A stretch of DNA of 64,000 nucleotides, taken from the NCBI GenBank assembly GCA_038049695.1, contig CP142453.1, positions 113,910,001-113,974,000 on the forward strand, read 5' to 3'. Shown piece by piece: positions 55,975 to 64,000 of this stretch. Every line of letters begins with the position of its first letter. Positions within the stretch are counted from its first letter, which is position 1. The notes below the pieces were generated by a model. That model was not told the DNA's origin. It did not search any database and was given only the letters and a program-made list of their open reading frames with translations. Position numbers and translations under genes: made by a program. Source of the stretch: Cinnamomum chago (Eukaryota; Streptophyta; Magnoliopsida; Laurales; Lauraceae).

Positions 55975-58900
55975 TTAAACCCTGTTGTATGCAACTGACT
56001 TGCTAAACAGGCGGCGGATGTAAACCACCTGAAGTCCACTTGCACATGCCAAGGCAAGGTACTCCGTCAGACTATAGAAGATAAGACGCCTCCTAGTGCT
56101 CTCATTAGCTGCAACAGTAACAAGTACCAGAGAGAGGAAGAAGATTCAGTAAATACCATGTAAATTGATAAACTCGGAGACAAAACGGTGCTGAAAATAT
56201 ACTACAGTCACTTGAATGGAATAACTTTGAAACATCTTTATTATTGATGGATATTAGTCTCTATTTTTTTTCCTTTGGTAGAAGATGGATATTGGTCTTG
56301 AGTCTTAATAATGATCTTTGGATGCTTATAACCCTATGATGATGCCTTCAAACTTGCAATTTAATTCTCTAAAAAAAGATAAACATCTTCCTCAGTTGGT
56401 TATTAAGTGAAAAATTGAAAAAGATCATGACATTCTCATCCTCTTTATCTTTTGTTTCATGACGTAACAAACAAAAATAGATGCAAAACACTTATATTGA
56501 AATTCAAAGGGAAATATGAGAGAATAACTTAATATTTATAGTTCAATAAACTATATTGGATAGAGATGAGAGAAAAGGAAGCTTTGGATGTTGTGTAATG
56601 TGATTCTTTTCTGATCCTTCCTGAATGAGGCTAGGTCTATGCATGTGGTCTTTTCTTCTTTTTTTGGGTTTTCTTTCTTAGGAGTTGACTGGAGGATTCT
56701 TCTTGGTGGTTATTTCAGAGCTTCTACTAGTTTTTGAAGACTTTTTCTTGTTCATGGTTTGTTGTTGCAATAGAATCAGGTTACAATAAAACAAAATCCA
56801 GCAAAGGTAGAGAAGCAATGTATAACTAGAGGTCTGTCATATTCTTAATACGTTGAAAGAGTCAAATTGTCCAGCTAACTGATGTCAAATAAATAGTAAA
56901 GTTCGTAAATGAAAGGATGTTTACTCCAAGCTGGTCATAGTATCTATGTACCAGCAGGAGTGTTGAGGAACAATTGGGTATAATTTGTAATTCAGGGTTC
57001 TTGGGTTTTATTTATAATTTTGGGAGTAAGTTTCCTTGATTAGGATTAGTTTAAATTTGAATTATTTTATGCTAGAGTTTTAAAGCAATTAGGATTTCCT
57101 ATTATGATTTTTTTTAAAGGTCCTATTATGATGTAATTAGGTTTCCTTGTTTGAGTTGATGTCTTTGGTTGTACTTTATTAATTGCCATTGGCCATTCAC
57201 AATAGTGATATAGATCAAATATTTCAGTCAATATATCAAAGATTTCAGTCACCATTTAAAAAAAAAAAAAAAAAATGATCAAAGAACTTAGTCAAGATGT
57301 AGCCCTAAATTTCAACTACTATAATTTATATTAAAATACAGAGGACAATACAACACGAAAGAGATACATAGCTGAAAGGAGGAAATGCATAGAAGCATTA
57401 TATCAACAGCCTCCAAGAACAAGAAAAAAAAAAATCATAAAGAGAAAAAAACGTCAGTGAAAACATCAAATGCCTACAAAAGGAATAATTCTATCTATTC
57501 ATACTTGGCTAAAGAGTCCACCAAGTGTTTGCTCAATGATTAACATGTCTGAAAACCACCTGGATCAAAGATGGCAAGGATCTAATCTCATTGAGGATAT
57601 AATGGAATTTCCATGGAATGTAATCCTTCCGCAACACCCGAGTAATAGTTTAGGAAGAAGCACTCTCAAAAACTTAGTATTCTTGGAATGAACCTGAATA
57701 AATCATCCAATATAGCTAGATGCCTAGATCCTCTGTTTCATTAGAATCTTTCACCACAATAGGCTTGAAAAATAAAGTCAACACATCTCCCTTGTTTTTG
57801 TAAAGCACCCCTTAAATACTAGTCAGCCCTAGCTTAGCCCTGTCCACATTATATTACTAAAAACCTTCTAGAGGTGGACTCCAACTCCTTTTTTTTTTTT
57901 TTGTGTGTGTGTGTGTGAGTGTGTCGGCATTTGGTTGGCCCGCAGTACATACAAACCTCCCAATTAAGAAGAATATTATCAAGATTCAAAATCTCGAACC
58001 CCATTTGGATAACTGCACATTTTCCAATTCTTAAGGTCATGCACCTACAAAGCCACACTATGGAAAACAGGAAATGCACCACAGGATGGCATAAGGAATG
58101 AGTTTCCAAGAAGATGACCCACAATGTTGAAAAGGAGCCCGGGAAGCCCCAAGAAACACTGTATTTTTCCAAAAGATGACGCCAAAAGAAAAAATCTCAC
58201 AAAAGATAAAATAAAAATTTCTATAACGCCAAAGAATAAAATAAAATAAAATCTCAAAAACATGCTGAAAGTTGAAACATGCCAAGAATTGTCAAAAGCA
58301 TTGGTTCAACCCACTCCAACCATTGGTTTGTACTGGGTGAATGGTTTGAAATGGACTTGGACACGGCCTAACTGGCCGGTCCAGGCTAGTTCTAAAACAT
58401 TGGCACATCAATAGGCCCCAGTAGTTGGATATGAAGGAGCAAATATTTAATTTAGAAGGGCAACATCAAAATAAAGAATTCATTTATTGATTGCATGCAG
58501 TGGGGAGATTTTTTTTTAATCCATTGATTGATAGAATTGAGTGCAGAGGATTTTTATTTTACTACAAAGAACATTGGTGCAAATAAATTAAAGAAAACAA
58601 AATTGTTGCAAAAGCATAAAAAGGTGTTCTATGCCAGAAGAAAAGGAATGAATAAGTCTAAAATAACTTTTGGAGAAAAGATGAAAGTAGTTCTTTTCTG
58701 AAATTTTATTCAAAATCACTCCCACAAATTGCATGATATCTGCCAAGGGACGAGTGTGGATGGATACTGCGAAGAATTTTAGTGACTCATAATGAGAGGA
58801 AACAACAGCCCAATGCACATTGCATTTGGAGAATGTGTAGCTCTATTCATGATGCCACTAGTAACGGTCCAAGGATAGCTGGATATAGAAAAACAGTATC

Positions 58901-61900
58901 CTGCATGTCATGTCCAGCCAGTATGGCAATGTATCCAGCAGAAAGGTGCATGCTACGCTTATATGAGTATCTAGGTTTCATAGGTCAAAATTGTCCACTT
59001 TCATGCCTTCTTGTTGGGTTCCAAAGTTAATTCAAGTTCCTATCTGAAAGGAATCAATGCCAAGATTCTAAATTTCATCTGGTAACAGGTTGACTTGTTC
59101 GCATTGACTCACTGTCCGCGGGCACCAAAACAAGTCAGCACTTAGTGCATGGTTTGGGCCCATTTTCATTCAGTTTTGAACAAAACAAGTCAGCACTTAG
59201 TGCATGGTTTGGGCCCATTTTCATTCAGTTTTGAACAAGTCAAGAGGCGACTCATCCGGTACCAGTTGGTATCAAACAAGTAGCGACATACAAAACCCCA
59301 AAGTCATTTAAAAGCCTCAAACAAGTAGCGACATACAATACCCCAAAGTCACTTAAAAGCTTCATTCAACCATTTTGCAACTGTAACTCATTTATCGTAG
59401 CTGCATTTCCTCCCTTTTCTGAGGCTCCCTAGAGGTGATTTTGTGTTAGAAACTGCTCTAATTGCAAGATTTGTCATTGAGCTTGGGCTTTGATTCTTCT
59501 CTCCCGTTCTCACATTTTCTTCCTTCCTACCTTTTGTTTCTCTCTCTAAAGGCTTTTGCAACTTAGATCTACCAAATCTTGAGCTAGAAACCAAGATTCC
59601 AAACCCTTTTTCACAAGATCTACCATACCTCTCTTTCTCTCTCTCTCATATTAATGATTTTTTCTTGTGTTTTGGCTAATGGATGTTCTAAATGAACAAG
59701 CATGCATTACACGTTAGATTCATGTCCAAATACCTTAAAGTCATGAATGTCGCATCTGCACAAAGCATTTAATAAGACTAAACATCTCTACCATTGAGAT
59801 TAAATAGTAAATACCACTAAAATAACTAATTTTGCAACTTTTTTTTTCTTATTTTTCTTATTTTTCTGGAGTCAAATTAGACTTTTCAACACAAGTCCTG
59901 ACCTGCACCTAGATTTAAAACCTTGGTTAATGCACTGAGTCATGTCATAGTTTCCATGTTCGGAGTTCAATGTACTCAATTATAATGTTAGAAATAGCAG
60001 GTCATCCAAAAGCATCTCAATCTGAGATTCATTTTTTTATTTAAGGCTTTGCCTCTGCCAATAGAAAACTTTCCCCCTTAGATTCAAGTTAGAAAATATC
60101 AACCCAAAAGCAAGATCTCATTGCCTTTTCTTTTCTTTTCTTTTCTTTCAATCTTCTCCGAATATATTTCAGATTTGGACACCAGTTCACATTTGGAAAT
60201 GCATGGGCAAGGAATTGTACAATTAAAACGAAACTATTATAAAAAAAAACATTGTTATAACAACGACTTTTGCCTGGCTATTTTAAGAAGGGTTAGCATT
60301 AGTAATCCTCACAAAAAAGCCGTTATGAAAGTCTCTCCACTGGTGGGAATAATGCTCCCTCCATAAAAAACACTCTTTGAAGAAAAACAGAATACCAGCG
60401 CTTTAAGAGGATACAAATATAGTAAAATGCTATATGCAAAAATCAAAATTCAGCTTCGCTCATTTATCTGCCTGATAAATACTTAGCCATGGCCATCAAA
60501 ACATGAACCAGTATCATAGCATTGATCCCATACATGGTTCAAAATAACAGCTGCTATGTAGCGTAGCGGCCGCATTATTGACCGTAGCGGTTGAGGCCGC
60601 TATGTTATTTAGAAAATAGTGGCGTTATAGTCTAAAACCTAGTAGAGCCAAGCGGTTCTAATTTAAAACATTGTTTTTCCTATTTCCTCTCCCTAATAGA
60701 CTTTCTTAAAAAGCAATCTCTACCCTTATATGGTTCCAAATTACTAAAAAATAATATAACATTGATTGCTACACAAGATTTGAATTCATTTGACCACTTA
60801 AAAAATTCACACCACTACACCACTATGTATCACCCGGTGCGTAGCGTTTTAGCCATTGGCCACTACATGCAACCGCTATTTTGATTCTTAATCCAAAATG
60901 TACCTAACAGAATACCCTTCTAAAGCAATAAGAATATGAGTCCAAAGCTTGAACAAATACAGCTAGCGATAGGTTTATTTTATTTTATTGAACAACAGGT
61001 CTATTCCATTATGGTAACTGTATTTAATACAATGAAAAAAAGGAATGAGATGGTCATTACAAGTTCTAATTGGACATTCTTTTATTCAATAACGCAAGTC
61101 AGAGAAAATTACATGGACATCTAATAAGAAAGAAGGAAGAATAAAAGCTTACTGTGACGATGCCGAGAATCTCGTGCTTTCAGGTACCGTTGCTCTGCTG
61201 TAACGGACTCCAAGGCTTCCCTAAGCTCAGCAATCTTCACATTTACAGGATCCAAATGCTCTGAAACATATAGAAAGAAATGATACAATAAGCAAATAAA
61301 AATGAAAGAGATATATCATTCAGCAAAACTAATGCACGCTAAACTTCCAGTGAAATCAAAGAAGACGACTGTGAATATGCACTTCTCCCATTATCCGGGT
61401 CCCTTCTGTGTTAGGAGAAGCAAAAGCAAATGTGGATTCCTAAATACCAGCATCTGCTTTGTAATCCTTCAGGAATAGATGGAGCCCACTCTACTCTTCA
61501 TGATCCTCAACAGAGCCTTGTCCTGTAAATCTGCAGGTGGCTACCCTATTTGTTCTTCTACCTCATTTTTAATCAGTCTCTACTCCCATGATTGATTTTT
61601 TTTTCAGTGAAAATTAGTAATATATTATACAAAGAGACATGAGCAAAATGCTCAGGATTCCCAATAATGTAGCTCCTAAAAACTGATACAAAATGCTCAT
61701 TGAACTAACCATCTTTGGCAAGGTCGTGCTCATTGGGAATATGGCCCACATGTATGTAGAATGATACAGTTTCTGGTGTTGCATATGGATTTTGGAAGCA
61801 GAATTTGTACATTCCACTTCTCGGAGCCTTAAACTCAAACTTGTCCCCGGATGTTCCCTTCAATGATGTTACGAGATTGCCTGCTGGAGACGTCACCTGC

Positions 61901-63023
61901 GAGCAACCACATGCAATTAAGTTAGCTTATTCTAAATTTTGCAGTCCATTCAATTGTAATAGTTGGCAAAATCAGATTCTTCAGAGAAGTTGACAAAAAC
62001 TAAATGCAAAGTTCTTATTATTAGCAAACTATTACCAATAAGTACCATAACAATAAGATCAATTCAAGGTTTTACTTGCTATGTCCCTTTTCACTTTTAT
62101 CTAACAAATATAAAATTGAAGAAATCTGTTAAAAAAAAAAAAACCTGAAATAGAGATATCCATTCCCTCTGTATAACGCGTTCACTAACATCAATAAATG
62201 ATATCATTTAATGTATGACTTTGTCCAAAGATAACAAACCAAAGAAAAGGACAAGAAAGCAGAAAAATTACAAGCAACAGATAGAAGCCCAAAAGTGGGT
62301 TTTGATGTTGTTGACCGAATTCCCTAGCAAATTGGCCTGTCCTTGAAGTGGGTTTTAGAACAACACAAACATAAAAACATTTTCAGAGCCAAATCGCACA
62401 TCTCTCAATTGGGGAAGAAAAGCATCCATACCCAAATCCTGACCTAACCCAATAATACCCTCTTGATATCATTCAGAAATCATCTACAAACTTGCAGAAT
62501 CAGAGAAATCATACACAAAAACCAACCATATGCCAAAATCCATAAAACGAAACCGATTCCAATTACAACCAATTGCAGTAAAGTCCATAAAAAACAGATA
62601 AAACCAACAACTGAATGCAAATTTTTGAATCTTTCATAGTCAACGCATCAATTTGTCTTCCCAGAGATCAAAGCATCGAAATCATACACACTCAAAACAA
62701 AGAAGCCCTAATTCAAGATTTCAGATAAAAGGGGTGGGGAGAATTCAAGAGATGACGAAAACCATAGAATGGACGGAGATCGAGGGATCGAAAGGCCTTA
62801 CAGTGAAATCGATGCCTGGATGATCTGAGCTCCAGAAGATGTCGTGATCGACGACGACGAAGTTTCCAGAGACCGCATCTCCCTCGTAGAGTACGTATTC
62901 GTATACACACTCGGATTCGTGTACGGTGACCGAAAGAGCAGAGAGATGGCGAAGGGACGCGAGGAGAAGGGATAGGAAGAGACAGACCTCAGCCGTGGAT
63001 CTGAACCGCTTTAGTTTTTCCAT
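55975..63023 (-). CDS. p24 beta (EMP24/TMED2-like) cargo receptor, 4 exons
   Basis: Type I membrane protein of the early secretory pathway; p24 proteins shuttle between ER and Golgi in COPI/COPII vesicles as cargo and coat adaptors. Exons: 63023-62802, 61896-61710, 61260-61153, 56108-55975, all GT..AG, phases matching, 216 aa. Signal peptide about 1-31 (LFLSLLLASLRHLSALS). The GOLD domain follows: ECVYEYVLYEGDAVSGNF with the first conserved Cys, then KAPRSGMYKFCFQNPYATPETV with the second. A helical stalk (HLDPVNVKIAELREALESV, EQRYLKARDSRHRH) leads to one membrane segment (about 185-205) and the tail YIRRLFSKSVAYNRV. That tail, without a dilysine end, marks the beta subfamily of plant p24s (p24beta2/beta3). 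ATG at 63023 is chosen because the longer open frame upstream has no ATG. The last intron is 5044 bases and contains a LINE tail and tandem repeats. Confidence 0.95.
57325..57710 (-). pseudogene. LINE RNase H-end remnant in p24 intron 3
   Basis: On the minus strand, around 57480-57640, the frame reads IPWKFHYILNEIRSLPSL and VVFRHVNH, stop, ANT, the RNase H-like (RVT_3) end of plant L1 elements. In-frame stops show it is dead. A TTTTAATATAA-like tail near 57325-57340 may be the element's 3' end. It is the same class of fragment as 11441-11806 but on the other strand. Confidence 0.55.
59126..59360. repeat. Two adjacent tandem duplications
   Basis: First, CAAGTCAGCACTTAGTGC..CATTCAGTTTTGAA occurs twice with about 55-base spacing (59130 and 59185). 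Then CAAACAAGTAGCGACATACAA..CCCCAAAGTCA occurs twice with about 44-base spacing (59275 and 59319). The first pair looks identical; the second differs at a few bases. Confidence 0.85.
60545..60890. mobile_element. Possible MITE in p24 intron 3
   Basis: Left end TTCAAAATAACAGCTGC and right end (other strand) ATCAAAATAGCGGTTGC are similar, both followed by GTAG. The inside is rich in GTAGCGG/CCGCTA motifs. Ends are imperfect and no target duplication was found. Confidence 0.45.
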
Positions 63024-64000
63024 TGATTTCTCTCTCGCTCGCGATCGCTTCGGTTTTCCTGACGTGAGACCTGTTTCAAGGTCTAGAAACACAAGACTTT
63101 TTGACACAACTAAGCGAAAGAATCACATAATACAGACTCGAAGAGATGTAAAACTATACGAGGGTAAAGAACTAAAGATTAACATTTAAAAAGATATCAA
63201 AGTAGAGAATACAGAGATGCCTACTTCTATGTGGACTGGACTTCTGGGTAGGTTCAGGTGGCCCAGTCTCCTTTGGCAATTAGAACATGTAAAAATATCT
63301 GAAAACAAAGTAAAATAGGTTTTTTTAGTTTTTTTTTAAATAAGGGGGTTTTATAGGAAAAATCAACTTATACTTTGAATACATGTAGTGTTGTGAGTAG
63401 TGACAAAACAGTTCATATTAACTCTTGAGGGCCTCCCACAAAATTTCTTTTTTTTTACATGAATCTATATACGTTGATATCGCCGTACCACTCTTTCTTC
63501 CCTCTTTCGGAAAAGGAAATCAGTAGGCCTCTCTCTGGATTGTGGATTGGTTCGATGAATGAATTATCTATAATTTGTCTTCTTCTACTATTTTTATTTT
63601 TATTTTTATTTATTAGTTTTAGCTTGGTTGAAGAGGCATGTGGACTAGTGGCGGATTAGGATTTTCATTTAGGTGAGGCGGACGATGGTCAATTAAAAGT
63701 TGAAAAATATTAAAATCAATGCTAACTACCAATAATCTCCACTTATTGCATGGTTTAAATATACTTATTTTATTTTCTTGGAAAATTAAGTATAAATAAC
63801 TTATATCCCGCTACTAATAAACATATTGCTTTCCCACTTATTGTGTAAAGGTATGGTGAGATAACGGACCTTTATAATATGCTATTGTGTAGATGCCGAA
63901 CTGTTTGAGCTTAGAGTAGAAGAAACAAAACGATTGAGAGAAGGGTTGCAAAGTTTTTCGTTCCGGAGATATTTGAGATTGAGAGCGAAGGATTTTTCAA
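63024..64000. other. Upstream of the p24 gene, to window end
   Basis: Contains the presumed p24 promoter and leader (GAGAGAGAAATCA just before the ATG on the minus strand). No gene is recognised. Around 63590-63615 a TTTTTATTTTTA run occurs. The sequence ends without a clear feature. Confidence 0.4.

Noticed and set aside
57849-58285. Phe/Ile-rich open frames on the minus strand
   Set aside because: Low-complexity translation of AT-rich sequence; possibly more LINE debris but no motif I can name.

Overview
This is nuclear DNA from a flowering plant. The evidence is AT-rich sequence, many long introns with GT..AG borders, plant-only families (pectate lyase of the LAT59 type, QUIRKY-type MCTP, WRINKLED-type double AP2 factor, DUF1664) and a dense load of plant transposable elements: hAT and Mutator-like MITEs, tRNA-derived SINEs, L1-type LINE fragments and a complete TRIM. 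Introns bloated by transposons suggest a medium or large genome, perhaps a woody magnoliid or early eudicot, but the sequence alone does not fix the species.

Five protein-coding genes are supported. (1) 2188-6570 minus: pollen-type pectate lyase, 5 exons. (2) 16818-19769 plus: single-exon QUIRKY/MCTP protein of 983 aa, GC-rich, preceded by a 4-codon uORF whose stop overlaps the start codon. (3) 30252-33882 plus: WRI3/WRI4-like AP2 factor, 8 exons including the family's 9-nt microexon, 403 aa. (4) 36635-50432 minus: DUF1664 coiled-coil membrane protein, 13 exons, 301 aa, spread over 13.8 kb. (5) 55975-63023 minus: p24 beta cargo receptor, 4 exons, 216 aa, with a 5.0 kb last intron. They are not an operon-like set and share no obvious pathway; they are ordinary neighbours.

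Region by region: 1-2187 holds no recognised gene. 2188-6570 is pectate lyase, with a compound (AT)(GA) microsatellite exactly at its first splice donor. 6571-16806 is a transposon field: two related hAT MITEs, a LINE tail, a SINE and a 1.06-1.10 kb tandem duplication, with a Mutator-like MITE in the upstream region of the QUIRKY gene. 19770-30251 is a second field: a hAT element with internal repeats, a broken hAT transposase end, a complete 726-bp TRIM and SINEs. The DUF1664 introns contain an antisense LINE interrupted by its own MITE, a hAT element and several tandem duplications, including three 120-bp units. 50463-55974 is intergenic with a long inverted repeat. The p24 intron contains a second LINE tail. 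I saw no CRISPR, no rRNA and no intact tRNA gene, and nothing that amounts to a new multi-gene system. The most distinctive signals are the ATGA uORF, the microsatellite splice donor and the well-bounded non-autonomous elements.
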